A stretch of DNA of 15,803 nucleotides from Chloroflexota bacterium (GCA_027295645.1 JAPUKM010000216.1:1-15803), one strand, 5' to 3'. Shown: positions 1 to 8,238, counted from the stretch's first letter. Translations and numbers: made by a program. Notes: generated by a model from the letters alone, not told the origin.

Positions 1-1
1 G

Positions 2-961
2 GTGGTCTCTCAGCGCCCAAAGATCGACCCCAAAAGTGAGATGGAGCGATTGGAGCGGGCGGGCATTCAGGCACTGACCTCTGATCAACCTCACTACCCG
101 GCCCTCCTGAAGGAGATCTATGATCTGCCTCCAGTCCTCTACGTTAAGGGCACCTTACTGCCGGAGGACCAGCGCTCCATCGCCGTGGTCGGCACCAGGA
201 AGGCCTCCGCGTACGGCAGAGAGGCCGCCTCTCACCTGACTACAGACCTGACTCGCGCCGGTGTGACCATCGTCAGCGGCCTGGCAAGGGGCATGGATAG
301 TATTGCTCACCGCTCCGCCCTTGATGCCGGTGGCCGGACCATCGCAGTCCTTGCAAGCGGACTGGACACGATCTACCCACCGGAGCATGCCACCCTGGCC
401 TCCGAGATCATCCAAAATGGGGCGCTGGTGAGCGAACACCCTCTCGGCGTACGGCCGGTGGCCAGCAATTTTCCCCGGCGCAACCGGATCATGAGCGGTA
501 TGACCCTGGGCACCCTTGTCATAGAGGCAGCCGGTGGCAGTGGTGCCATCTGGACTGTGCGCCATGCATTGGAGCAGAACCGCGAGGTGATGTGTGTACC
601 CGGAAGCATCTTCTCACTCAACAGCTCTGAGCCCAATCTACTGATTCAGCAGGGGGCCAAGCTTGTCATGGACTACACGGATGTTCTTGAGGAGGTGAAC
701 TTGACCAGCGTGGGCGAGCAGCTACCTATGGAGGCGCTCATCAGGCCCTCCGACGATACAGAGGCGGCCGTGCTGGACCACATCTCGTACGACCCCATCC
801 ATATCGATGAGGTAGGTCGGCTGATGCAGCTTCCATCCTCAACGATAAGCAGCACATTGGCCCTCATGGAGATCAAGGGCCTGATCAGACAGGTAGGGGC
901 CATGAACTACGTCCGGATGCGAGAGGTCCCTGCCGGATATGGAGGAGGCGTCTCAGCCTAG
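2..961 (+). CDS. dprA: DNA-processing protein DprA (Smf family), 5' end cut by window
   Basis: DprA binds incoming single-stranded DNA during natural transformation and loads RecA; the family is also widespread in bacteria not known to be competent. The visible 319 residues hold the Rossmann-like DprA core at about 25-240. It shows the SGLARGMDSIAH signature near residue 94, the NFPRRNRIMSG motif near 156, and a VPGSIF turn followed by an NLLIQQGAKLV segment. A winged-helix tail follows at about 250-310. Full-length members carry an N-terminal helix-hairpin-helix/SAM region of roughly 50 or more residues that is missing here. The GTG at position 2 is therefore probably an internal valine, and the true start lies upstream of the window. 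The gene ends in TAG, 7 bases before the preferred topA start, so the two are likely co-transcribed. Confidence 0.93.
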   Translation: MVSQRPKIDPKSEMERLERAGIQALTSDQPHYPALLKEIYDLPPVLYVKGTLLPEDQRSIAVVGTRKASAYGREAASHLTTDLTRAGVTIVSGLARGMDSIAHRSALDAGGRTIAVLASGLDTIYPPEHATLASEIIQNGALVSEHPLGVRPVASNFPRRNRIMSGMTLGTLVIEAAGGSGAIWTVRHALEQNREVMCVPGSIFSLNSSEPNLLIQQGAKLVMDYTDVLEEVNLTSVGEQLPMEALIRPSDDTEAAVLDHISYDPIHIDEVGRLMQLPSSTISSTLALMEIKGLIRQVGAMNYVRMREVPAGYGGGVSA

Positions 962-968
962 AATTGCC

Positions 969-3107
969 ATGGTAAAGAACCTCGTCATCGTAGAGTCGCC
1001 AGCGAAAGCCAGGACAATGGGCCGGTTCCTGGGCCAGGATTACCTGGTTATGGCCTCATTAGGTCACGTCCGGGATCTGCCTGGTGGCGAGCTTGGCGTG
1101 GCGGTCACCAACGGATTCACCCCTGAGTACGTTATTCCGAAGGAGAAGCACAAGGTGGTGGCAGAGTTGAAGAAGGCCGCCAAAGGGGCCACGACCATCT
1201 ACCTGGCCACCGACCCTGACCGGGAGGGCGAGGCCATCTCCTGGCATCTGATGGAGGCAGCAGGCTGGAGCAACCGCGCCACACAGCGAGTGGTGTTTCA
1301 TGAGATCACAGAATCGGCTATCAAGGAGGCGTTTCGCAATCCACGAGAGATCGATATGAGACTGGTGAATGCCCAGCAGGCACGGAGAGTGCTGGACCGC
1401 CTGGTGGGCTACCAGCTCAGCCCGCTCCTGTGGCGCAAGATCCAGCGTGGTCTCTCCGCCGGTCGAGTCCAGTCGGTGGCGCTGCGCATAGTGGTGGACC
1501 GGGAGCGTGAGATTGAGGCATTCAACGCCCGAGAATACTGGTCTATAGAGGCTATTCTTCAACAGCAGTCTCAAAACGGGGGGGCGGCTGCCACGTTCAA
1601 TGCCGCTCTCCAGAGCGTCAAAGGCCAGCGCGGCACGTTGGACCTGCCCTCCGAGGCGGTAGCCCAGGAGATTACCAACGCTCTATCGGGAGCCTCCTAC
1701 ACGGTCGCCGACGTTAAGAAGAAGGAGGTGCACCACCGCCCCGCTGCACCCTTTATCACCAGCACCCTTCAGCAGGAGGCGTGGCGCAAGCTGCGATTCT
1801 CAGCCAAGAAGACTATGCTCCTGGCCCAACAGCTCTACGAAGGCCTTCCCCTAGGGCCGGAGGGCTCAGTGGGCCTGATAACCTACATGCGTACAGACTC
1901 AACCCATGTGGCTCCTCAGGCAATTCAGGAGGCCAAAGCCTTCATACAGCAGAAGTACGGCCCAGCCTACCTCCCCAAATCACCAAGGGTGTACTCCAAA
2001 AAGGCCAAGGGTGCCCAGGAGGCCCACGAGGCCATCCGACCAACGCTCATCTCCAGAGAGCCGGATGAGCTGCGCCGCCACCTGGCATCCGAGCAGTTGA
2101 GGCTGTACGATCTCATATGGAAGCGTATGCTGGCCAGCCAGATGGCCGACGTAGTGGCCGACTCTACCAGAGTGGATGTGGAGGCCAGTGGGCCGCAAAC
2201 CGGGGGACGTAGCTACATGTTCCGCGCAACGGGCTCCGTGGTCAAATTCCTGGGCTTTCGTGCACTGTACAGCGAAGACCTGGACGAAGCTTCGGAGGAG
2301 GATGAAGGGAGCGATAGGCAGTTGCCGGCCCTCACCATCGGGGAGGTGCTCAACAGCCTCGGGCTGGGCTCTGAACAGCACTTCACCCAGCCCCCACCGC
2401 GCTACACGGATGCCACCCTGATCCGGATGCTGGAGGAGCAAGGAATCGGGCGGCCCAGCACCTATGCGCCCACCCTGTCCGTCATCCAGGAACGCAACTA
2501 CGTGACCAAAGAGAAGGGCCAATTCAAGCCGTCGATGATGGGAATGGTAGTGAGCGACCAGCTCACTCAACACTTCCCCACCATCATGGACATCGGCTTC
2601 ACCGCCCAGATGGAAGAGAAGTTGGACCAGATAGCCAGCGGCGCTAAAGAGTGGGTGCCGGTGCTCAACGATTTCTACGGCCCGTTTCAGGAGGCGCTTG
2701 CTACTGCAACCGAGCAGATGCCCCGGGTCCGGGTTGAGGAGCCAAGCGACGAGACGTGCGACCTGTGCCAACGCCCCATGGTCATCAAGACCAGCAGGTT
2801 CGGACGCTTCCTGGCCTGCACAGGTTTCCCCGAATGCCGGGGAAAGAAGTCCCTGGTGAAGAAGAGCGGCGTCGCCTGCCCGGAGTGCGACAGCGGAGAG
2901 TTGGTTGAGCGTCGTGGCAAGGGACGCACCTTCCACGGCTGCACCAACTACCCTGAGTGCACTTTCACCGTGCGTCAGACCCCCCTTCCGGAGCCCTGCC
3001 CCGAGTGCGGTAGCATGCTGGTTGTCTCCGGTCGCCAGTCCGCCCAGTGCACGGCATGTAAGTTCCGCGGGCCTGTCCCGGAGAGGGAGGCCGTTGAGAC
3101 GGCGTAA
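969..3107 (+). CDS. topA: DNA topoisomerase I (type IA)
   Basis: Type IA topoisomerase that relaxes negative supercoils through a 5'-phosphotyrosine intermediate. The Toprim domain opens the protein (LVIVESPAKA, then the acidic TDPDREGEA motif near residues 85-93). The catalytic tyrosine is Y306 in the GLITYMRTDST motif, and a QARRVLDRLVGY segment lies in the central domain. The C-terminus from C597 holds three topoisomerase zinc-finger units: CDLC with a paired CTGFPEC, CPEC with CTNYPEC, and a last CPEC with CTAC. An in-frame ATG at 939 would add ten residues and overlap dprA. I chose the ATG at 969 because the family normally begins right before the LVIVESPAKA strand. That gives 712 residues, normal for the family. 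The stop TAA shares its last base with the next gene's ATG (TAATG), which suggests translational coupling. Confidence 0.96.
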   Translation: MVKNLVIVESPAKARTMGRFLGQDYLVMASLGHVRDLPGGELGVAVTNGFTPEYVIPKEKHKVVAELKKAAKGATTIYLATDPDREGEAISWHLMEAAGWSNRATQRVVFHEITESAIKEAFRNPREIDMRLVNAQQARRVLDRLVGYQLSPLLWRKIQRGLSAGRVQSVALRIVVDREREIEAFNAREYWSIEAILQQQSQNGGAAATFNAALQSVKGQRGTLDLPSEAVAQEITNALSGASYTVADVKKKEVHHRPAAPFITSTLQQEAWRKLRFSAKKTMLLAQQLYEGLPLGPEGSVGLITYMRTDSTHVAPQAIQEAKAFIQQKYGPAYLPKSPRVYSKKAKGAQEAHEAIRPTLISREPDELRRHLASEQLRLYDLIWKRMLASQMADVVADSTRVDVEASGPQTGGRSYMFRATGSVVKFLGFRALYSEDLDEASEEDEGSDRQLPALTIGEVLNSLGLGSEQHFTQPPPRYTDATLIRMLEEQGIGRPSTYAPTLSVIQERNYVTKEKGQFKPSMMGMVVSDQLTQHFPTIMDIGFTAQMEEKLDQIASGAKEWVPVLNDFYGPFQEALATATEQMPRVRVEEPSDETCDLCQRPMVIKTSRFGRFLACTGFPECRGKKSLVKKSGVACPECDSGELVERRGKGRTFHGCTNYPECTFTVRQTPLPEPCPECGSMLVVSGRQSAQCTACKFRGPVPEREAVETA

Positions 3108-4183
3108 TGATCCTCGCAAATTCCAATGCTCAGCCTGTGAGCAATGTCACGGAAGACAAGCTCTTAAGCTCGTACAGAACCCATCTGCGGGGAGAGCGTA
3201 ATCTTGCCCCACTGACGGTACGCAACTACCTGGACGACCTACAGCCGTTCCTAGAGTACCTAGCCCTGGAAGGAATCGGCCCCTCTAACTGGCTGACACG
3301 GCTACGGGACTTCGTAAACCGCAACGGCTCAACGCAGGTCAATCAGGAGTACCGCCGCCTGGTCCGCAGCTATGTGTCATGGCTCCTTCAGGAAAAGAAG
3401 ACCAACCAGGGCAAACGGAACGAAGCAGAGGGATACGCTCGCGCCAGCACTGTGCGGTGCCTGGCCGGCCTCCGCTCTTTCTTCCGTTACGCTATAGCTG
3501 AGGACTACCTACCCCAAGCTACACTATGGAGCAAGGGATCGCTGAGCATGACTCGGTTGGGCCCCAAGCTGCCCAAGCGCCTTCCCCAGACTCTCTATCA
3601 AGAGGAGGCCAGAGCCCTTCTCGATAGAGCCCAGGGCTCTCCAGATGAGGTCCGTTCGGAGCCGCTGCTGCTGAGGGATAGCGCCATTTTGGAGCTGCTC
3701 TACAGCTCCGGCCTGCGACTTTCGGAGTTGGTGGCGCTGGATGTAGGTGATGTTTCAATTGAACAGCGCACCGCCCTCGTGACCGGCAAGGGCAACAAGG
3801 AGCGCATCGTCCCGGTAGGCCGCCCCGGCATGGAGTGTATCCGGCGTTACCTGGAGCACGGACGCCCTCGGCTCGCCGCCTCAGCCCGTGTCCAGGCCCT
3901 CTTCCTGAACCGATACGGCGATCGGCTCTCCGGCCGAAGCATTCAGGAAATCGTGCGGCGGTACGCCCTGCGCGCTGGCTTGAGTCACGGCGTGCACACC
4001 CACACCTTCAGGCACTCCTTCGCCACGCACCTCCTGGACGGCGGCGCGGACCTGCGCGTGGTCCAGGAGCTGCTGGGCCATGCCAGCCCCGCCACCACTC
4101 AGATCTACACCCACGTTAGCCAGGCTCAGGCCAGAAAGGTGTACTTGGCGGCCCATCCCCGGGCGGATGAGGAGGAGTCGTGA
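3107..4183 (+). CDS. Xer-type tyrosine recombinase
   Basis: Site-specific tyrosine recombinase of the XerC/XerD/XerA group, which resolves chromosome dimers at dif-like sites. An N-terminal SAM-like core-binding domain (about residues 20-135) precedes the catalytic domain (about 165-345). All six active-site positions are present: R204 (in SSGLRLSEL), K228 (TGKGNKER), H299 and R302 (HTFRHSFATH), H325 (LLGHAS) and the nucleophile Y334 (QIYTHV). At 358 residues it is longer than the roughly 300 of classical XerC/D. Part of the excess is a charged loop near residues 97-112 and an extended linker near 150-190. The position after topA, with a TAATG junction upstream and a 4-base GTGA overlap with aroQ downstream, argues for a chromosomal Xer enzyme rather than a phage integrase. 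Sequence alone does not tell whether it acts alone or with a partner. Confidence 0.9.
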   Translation: MILANSNAQPVSNVTEDKLLSSYRTHLRGERNLAPLTVRNYLDDLQPFLEYLALEGIGPSNWLTRLRDFVNRNGSTQVNQEYRRLVRSYVSWLLQEKKTNQGKRNEAEGYARASTVRCLAGLRSFFRYAIAEDYLPQATLWSKGSLSMTRLGPKLPKRLPQTLYQEEARALLDRAQGSPDEVRSEPLLLRDSAILELLYSSGLRLSELVALDVGDVSIEQRTALVTGKGNKERIVPVGRPGMECIRRYLEHGRPRLAASARVQALFLNRYGDRLSGRSIQEIVRRYALRAGLSHGVHTHTFRHSFATHLLDGGADLRVVQELLGHASPATTQIYTHVSQAQARKVYLAAHPRADEEES

Positions 4184-4620
4184 CGCTGCTAGTGATCAAC
4201 GGGCCGAACCTGAACCTGCTGGGCCAGCGGGACTCCGATATCTACGGGACAATGACCCTTGCGGAAATTGAGCAGAAGATACAAGAGCGAGCCAGGGAGC
4301 TGGGTACGGAGGTGGCCTTCTTCCAGTCCAACAGCGAAGGCGCTCTCATTGACCACCTGCAGCAGGAGGCCCCAGGTTCACAGGGCGTCATCATCAACCC
4401 GGGCGCCTACACCCACTACAGCCTGGCCCTCCGCGACACCCTGGCAAACCTCCAGGTGCCCATCATTGAGGTTCACATCTCCAATATCTACGGACGGGAG
4501 CCCTTCAGACGCCGCTCCGTAACCGCACCGGTAGTCCGGGGACAGATATCCGGCTTGGGCTGGCGAGGCTACCTGGCCGCCCTTGAATATCTGGTGGCCA
4601 GCAGGGAAGAGTCGCCCTGA
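4180..4620 (+). CDS. aroQ: 3-dehydroquinate dehydratase, type II
   Basis: Catalyses dehydration of 3-dehydroquinate to 3-dehydroshikimate, the third step of the shikimate pathway, usually as a dodecamer in the cytosol. The 146 residues match the normal family length. Visible signatures are INGPNLNLLG at residues 6-15, R17 and the catalytic Y22 of the flexible lid, N73 in NPGAYTH, and EVHISN with the catalytic H99. These are followed by REPFRRRS, where R110 would bind substrate. Translation starts at a GTG that overlaps the recombinase stop by four bases. A purine-rich GGAGGAG lies just upstream, at slightly short spacing. Nothing else from the shikimate pathway is nearby, so its place here reflects a mixed housekeeping operon. 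Confidence 0.96.
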   Translation: MTLLVINGPNLNLLGQRDSDIYGTMTLAEIEQKIQERARELGTEVAFFQSNSEGALIDHLQQEAPGSQGVIINPGAYTHYSLALRDTLANLQVPIIEVHISNIYGREPFRRRSVTAPVVRGQISGLGWRGYLAALEYLVASREESP

Positions 4621-4628
4621 GAGTCGGT

Positions 4629-5102
4629 GTGACAGCATTCTGCACCCACTGTGGCAGTGAGATCCCGGACGGGGCACAGTTTTGCGCAAACTGCGGTGCG
4701 GGGGTGGACTCTGCTGGTCAATTCGCCGTGCCGCAAGCGCCGACTGAAGCAGTTGCGGGCCAGCTCCTCAAAGAGGTTCGCAACTGGGCCATGCTCTGTC
4801 ACCTGAGCACATTTTCCGGCTGGTTCATCCCCCTTGGAAACATTCTGGGTCCCCTGATCATCTGGCTCATGAAACGGCAGGAATCACCCTTCATAGATGC
4901 TCACGGAAAAGAGGCGCTCAATTGGCAGATCAGCGCCACTATCTATTTTATTGTCAGCTTTGCCCTCGTCTTCGTTCTCATCGGCTTCGTTCTATTGCCC
5001 GCCGTATTGGTTTTTGACATCATCATTGTGATCGTCGCGACGGTCAGGGCCAACAGCGGGCAGGCGTACAGGTACCCTCTGACCATCCGTTTCATCAAGT
5101 AA
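4629..5102 (+). CDS. Zinc-ribbon DUF4870 membrane protein
   Basis: Small membrane protein of unknown function. Residues 4-23 form a zinc ribbon with two CxxC knuckles (C5/C8 and C19/C22) of the type often put before membrane domains. After a short linker come the features of the DUF4870 family: the WAMLCHLSTFSGW stretch near residue 53, a GPLIIWL helix, the HGKEALNWQ motif near 97, and two closely spaced hydrophobic helices at about 104-140. The chain ends in a short basic tail with PLTIRFIK. Three or so membrane spans are expected, with the ribbon cytosolic. The GTG start is inferred, since no strong ribosome-binding site is visible. The gene sits 8 bases after aroQ and 21 bases before the peptidase gene. 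No specific role can be assigned from sequence. Confidence 0.85.
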   Translation: MTAFCTHCGSEIPDGAQFCANCGAGVDSAGQFAVPQAPTEAVAGQLLKEVRNWAMLCHLSTFSGWFIPLGNILGPLIIWLMKRQESPFIDAHGKEALNWQISATIYFIVSFALVFVLIGFVLLPAVLVFDIIIVIVATVRANSGQAYRYPLTIRFIK

Positions 5103-5123
5103 CCGGTTATAGGCAAGGCACCC

Positions 5124-6209
5124 ATGACATCACGACTTGAAAACCTGCGCGCCGTCCTGCAAGAGAAGAGGCTGGATGCCATCTTTATCTCCACCCCGGA
5201 GAACCGCCGGTACATGTCCGGGTTTAGTGGTAGCGCAGGGTATCTCCTAATCACCCCGCGAGAAGCAATTCTGGCCACAGACTTCCGCTACGTAGAGCAG
5301 GCGGAACGCCAGGCGCCCGACTTCCGGGTCCACCGGATCAGCTCCGGCGGCCAGTGGTTCGCGGACCTTATCCGGGAGACCGCCGTCAGAAGGGTCGGGT
5401 TCGAAAGTGAGGATGTGAGCGTCGCCACGCACCGCCGCCTGAGGCAGGCTCTCAAGGAGCACCCACCCTCCTCAAGCGTGACACTGGTTGGCTCCGTAGG
5501 AATCGTTGAGGAGCTACGCAGCCGCAAGGACCAGGATGAGATGGCGCTGCTTCAACGGGCCATCGATATATCTGACGAGGCGTTCGATACCGTTACGGCC
5601 AACATCAAGGCTGGAGAAACGGAGATTGCGGTCGGAAGGAGGCTGGAAGCGGCAATGCGTGAGCTTGGCGCAGATGGCCCCTCCTTTGATACTATCGTAG
5701 GGTCAGGGCCCAACGGCGCCCTGCCCCATTATCTCGCAGGCGACCGGCCCATCCGGGAGGGCGAGCCCATCGTCATCGACATGGGAGCCAAGTACAAGGG
5801 CTACTGCAGTGACCTGACCAGGACCATCATCCTGGGCACCCCTGACGAGACCTTTCGGCGCGTGTATGATGTGGTGCTGGGAGCACAGTTGACCGCCATG
5901 GCTACCGTCCAAATAGGGATGACCGGCTCTCAGACTGACGGCCTGGCCCGCAAGGTGATCGAGGAGGCGGGCTACGGCGACAACTTCGGCCACGGCCTGG
6001 GCCACGGGGTCGGCTTGGCCGTCCACGAGTACCCACGAGTGGGTCCCATGGGAAGTGATATTCTAGAGAGCGGGATGATGTTCACCATAGAGCCTGGCAT
6101 CTATATCTCCGGTTGGGGTGGCGTCCGCATCGAGGATGTGGTCATCCTGGAGGACTCAGGGGCTAGGACGCTCAGCAAGGCTCGCAAACTGGAGCGCATC
6201 GGAGGATAG
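5124..6209 (+). CDS. M24B family aminopeptidase (Xaa-Pro peptidase type)
   Basis: Metallopeptidase of the pita-bread fold that removes N-terminal residues, typically ahead of proline. The N-terminal creatinase-like domain (about residues 1-130) includes NRRYMSGFSGSAGYL and the DFRYVEQA motif. The catalytic domain occupies about 140-355. All five dinuclear-metal ligands can be read: D219 and D230 (in IDMGAKYKGYCSDLTR), H294 (GHGLGHGVG), E323 (TIEPGIY) and E337 (RIEDVV). H290 and H301 are the expected catalytic histidines. At 361 residues it has the usual length for the short PepP/PepQ-like proteins commonly encoded just before efp. It ends one base before the efp start. The exact substrate (Xaa-Pro aminopeptidase or proline dipeptidase) cannot be decided from sequence, so no symbol is given. 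Confidence 0.92.
   Translation: MTSRLENLRAVLQEKRLDAIFISTPENRRYMSGFSGSAGYLLITPREAILATDFRYVEQAERQAPDFRVHRISSGGQWFADLIRETAVRRVGFESEDVSVATHRRLRQALKEHPPSSSVTLVGSVGIVEELRSRKDQDEMALLQRAIDISDEAFDTVTANIKAGETEIAVGRRLEAAMRELGADGPSFDTIVGSGPNGALPHYLAGDRPIREGEPIVIDMGAKYKGYCSDLTRTIILGTPDETFRRVYDVVLGAQLTAMATVQIGMTGSQTDGLARKVIEEAGYGDNFGHGLGHGVGLAVHEYPRVGPMGSDILESGMMFTIEPGIYISGWGGVRIEDVVILEDSGARTLSKARKLERIGG
6201..6206 (+). promoter_or_regulatory. Ribosome-binding site fixing the efp start
   Basis: GGAGGA lies at the very end of the peptidase gene and overlaps its last codons. It is 4 bases from the ATG at 6211. This supports that ATG over the longer reading frame beginning at 6118, which would overlap the peptidase gene by 92 bases. 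Confidence 0.75.
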
Positions 6210-6210
6210 T

Positions 6211-6777
6211 ATGGTCATCGGTGTCGGCGAGCTGCGAAAAGGTGTAAACATTGAGCTGGATGGCGAGCCCTACCAGGTGGTTGAGTACAGCTCTCACAAG
6301 ATGCAGCAGCGGGCGCCGGTGGTCCGCATCCGTCTCCGTGAGCTGCGCACCGGCCGCTCAGTGGACCGCACCTTCAGCGGCTACGACGTTAAGCTGAATC
6401 TGGCGTCGGTGGAGCAGCGCCCGGCGCAATACCTCTACAACGACGATGCCTTCTATTACTTTATGGACACCCGCACCTACGAACAATATCCCCTCACCAA
6501 AGAACAGCTAGGGGACGCACATCTCTATCTCAGAGACCAGGTAGAGCTGGAGCTAGTCTTCTTCCGTGAACAGCCCATCGCTGTAGAGCTGCCGACCTTC
6601 GTAGAGTTGGAGATCGTGGATACTCCGCCGGCACACCGGGGCGATACGGCACAGGGAGGTACCAAACCCGCTACTCTGGAGACAGGGCTCTCGGTCAACA
6701 TACCCTTCTTTGTCAAACCCGGCGAAGTGATCCGCATCGACACCCGTACCGGCGAGTACCTGGAACGGGCCAACTGA
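6211..6777 (+). CDS. efp: Translation elongation factor P
   Basis: EF-P binds between the P and E sites and helps ribosomes form bonds at polyproline stretches. The 188 residues contain the three expected domains: the N-terminal KOW-like domain with the LDGEPYQVVE strand, an OB domain with YLYNDDAFYYFMD, and a C-terminal OB domain with FVELEIVDT, GGTKPATLETG and VIRIDTRTGEY. The domain-I loop tip, which in many species carries a modified lysine (K34) or arginine (R32), reads SHKMQQRAP at residues 28-36. No lysine aligns with K34; glutamine 33 or arginine 34 sits there. The start at 6211 has a good ribosome-binding site and gives the normal family N-terminus. The stop TGA abuts the xseA ATG directly. 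Confidence 0.96.
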   Translation: MVIGVGELRKGVNIELDGEPYQVVEYSSHKMQQRAPVVRIRLRELRTGRSVDRTFSGYDVKLNLASVEQRPAQYLYNDDAFYYFMDTRTYEQYPLTKEQLGDAHLYLRDQVELELVFFREQPIAVELPTFVELEIVDTPPAHRGDTAQGGTKPATLETGLSVNIPFFVKPGEVIRIDTRTGEYLERAN

Positions 6778-7953
6778 ATGGCCATCTACACCGTTTCCCA
6801 GGTTACCACCTATCTCAGAGACTCCCTGGACCGTGACCCCTTCCTTACTGATCTGTGGGTAAGCGGTGAGGTGTCCAACCTCTCTCACTCCTCCGCGGGC
6901 CACTACTACTTTACCGTCAAGGACAACCAGAGCCAGCTTCGGTGCGTCATGTTCCGCAGCCAGCACGGCGGAGAGCTGCTTACCAACGGTGGCGCCGTCA
7001 TCGTCCACGGAAGGCTCTCCCTCTACCCTACCCGCGGCGATCTGCAGCTCTACGTGGACCTGGTCCAGCCGGAGGGGACCGGCGCACTCGCGCTGGAGCT
7101 TGAGCGCTTGAAGGCCCAACTGGACGAAGAGGGCCTCTTCGAGCCCTCCAGAAAGCGTCCTCTGCCCGCCTTCCCACGTAAGATCGGCGTGGCGACCTCC
7201 CCCACAGGGGCCGTTTTCCACGACATCTGTAACGTCATCCAGCGTCGCTACCCACTGGTCGAGATCATCCTGTCGCCCACGCCCGTCCAGGGGACCGAAG
7301 CGGCACAGGGCATTGTGGAGGCGCTGCAAACCCTCAATAACCTTGGCGATATCGATGTCATCATCGTTGCACGCGGGGGCGGCTCCCTTGAGGAGCTGTG
7401 GCCCTTCAACGAGGAGACGGTGGTCAGGGCTATGTATGGCAGCCGCGTGCCTGTCATCTCAGGCGTCGGCCACGAGACCGATACCACCCTCTCCGACCTG
7501 GTGGCCGACCAGAGAGCTCCGACACCCTCCGCGGCGGCGGAGCTCGTCGTGCCCAGCGCTATCCAGCTTCAGGGACAGGTTGCAGCCCACCAACGGGCCG
7601 CCATGAGCGTCATCACCACACGCCTGTCCCAGAGCCAGCAGCAGTTGGACGCCATCACACAACGTCTGGCTGGCAATGCTCCCCAGGTGGACCTCCTCCG
7701 GCAGCGAACTGATGACCTGGCCCAGGGGTTGAGCCGCGCCCTGGTCACCCACATAACCCTGGCAGGAGAGCGCTTCGGTGGTTTTGAGCAACGCCTCAAC
7801 GCCCTCAATCCCCAGGCCGTTTTGACTCGAGGGTATGCCATGGTACAGCGGGCCGACGACGGCACATTGGTCACCAAGAAATCACAGGCAAAGGAAAACG
7901 ACCCCCTGAAGATCACCATCAGCAACGGAAGCTTCGACGCCCGGGTTGTATAA
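6778..7953 (+). CDS. xseA: Exodeoxyribonuclease VII large subunit
   Basis: Catalytic subunit of ExoVII, which degrades single-stranded DNA from both ends into acid-insoluble then acid-soluble oligonucleotides. The N-terminal OB fold (about residues 3-100) includes LWVSGEVSNLSHSSAGHYYFT and CVMFR. The catalytic domain contains GVATSPTGAVFHDI near residue 139, ARGGGSLEELWPFNEE near 199, and the hallmark SGVGHETDTTLSDLVADQRAPTPS region near 226. The last 150 residues are a glutamine-rich helical stretch that should form the coiled coil binding XseB, ending in RGYAMVQRADDG. The length of 391 is slightly short for the family but complete. It starts at the base after the efp stop (TGAATG), with no strong ribosome-binding site, which suggests coupled translation. 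Confidence 0.96.
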   Translation: MAIYTVSQVTTYLRDSLDRDPFLTDLWVSGEVSNLSHSSAGHYYFTVKDNQSQLRCVMFRSQHGGELLTNGGAVIVHGRLSLYPTRGDLQLYVDLVQPEGTGALALELERLKAQLDEEGLFEPSRKRPLPAFPRKIGVATSPTGAVFHDICNVIQRRYPLVEIILSPTPVQGTEAAQGIVEALQTLNNLGDIDVIIVARGGGSLEELWPFNEETVVRAMYGSRVPVISGVGHETDTTLSDLVADQRAPTPSAAAELVVPSAIQLQGQVAAHQRAAMSVITTRLSQSQQQLDAITQRLAGNAPQVDLLRQRTDDLAQGLSRALVTHITLAGERFGGFEQRLNALNPQAVLTRGYAMVQRADDGTLVTKKSQAKENDPLKITISNGSFDARVV

Positions 7954-8001
7954 TGAGGAAGACCAAGCCAGGAGACACGGCCAGAACACAGCGGTGATAC
8001 C

Positions 8002-8238
8002 ATGAACCAACCCACCTTTGAAGAGGCCTTCGTCAAGCTGGAGGAAGCGGTCAAGGCCCTGGAGGCCGGAGGTGTCACTCTGGAGGACGCCACCCGACTC
8101 TTTGAGGAGGGGATGCACCTGGCCCGCATCTGCCACCAGCACCTCAGCGCCACTGAACTGAAGATCACCCACTTGCAGCGCTCCTTCGGAGAGCAGATGA
8201 CCCTTACAGACCAGGACGAACCCGATGCTCAAGACTGA
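8002..8238 (+). CDS. xseB: Exodeoxyribonuclease VII small subunit
   Basis: Helical partner that binds along the XseA coiled coil in multiple copies and is needed for ExoVII activity. The 78 residues match the family length. They show the FEEAFVKLEEAVKALE helix, the GGVTLEDATRLFEEGM turn and second helix, and an acidic tail. It follows xseA by 48 bases and overlaps the next gene by 14 bases, since the PHP gene's ATG at 8225 lies inside its end. The ribosome-binding site ahead of the ATG is weak. The start is supported mainly by the family-typical N-terminus. Confidence 0.93.
   Translation: MNQPTFEEAFVKLEEAVKALEAGGVTLEDATRLFEEGMHLARICHQHLSATELKITHLQRSFGEQMTLTDQDEPDAQD

Noticed and set aside
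939..968. Upstream ATG for topA giving ten extra residues
   Set aside because: It would overlap dprA, and the family N-terminus begins at the ATG at 969.
1980..3119. Long antisense open frame (379 codons) on the - strand of topA
   Set aside because: Lies wholly opposite topA, whose domains and catalytic residues are certain. The translated sequence shows no family features. It is a shadow of GC-rich coding sequence.
6553..7329. Antisense open frame (258 codons) opposite efp and xseA
   Set aside because: Covers two well-supported genes and shows no recognisable domain or ribosome-binding site.
7949..7954. TATAAT on the + strand at the end of xseA, as a possible promoter for xseB
   Set aside because: No -35-like hexamer at 15-19 bases and no extended -10 TGn in the right place. 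The bases are also the xseA end and stop codon.
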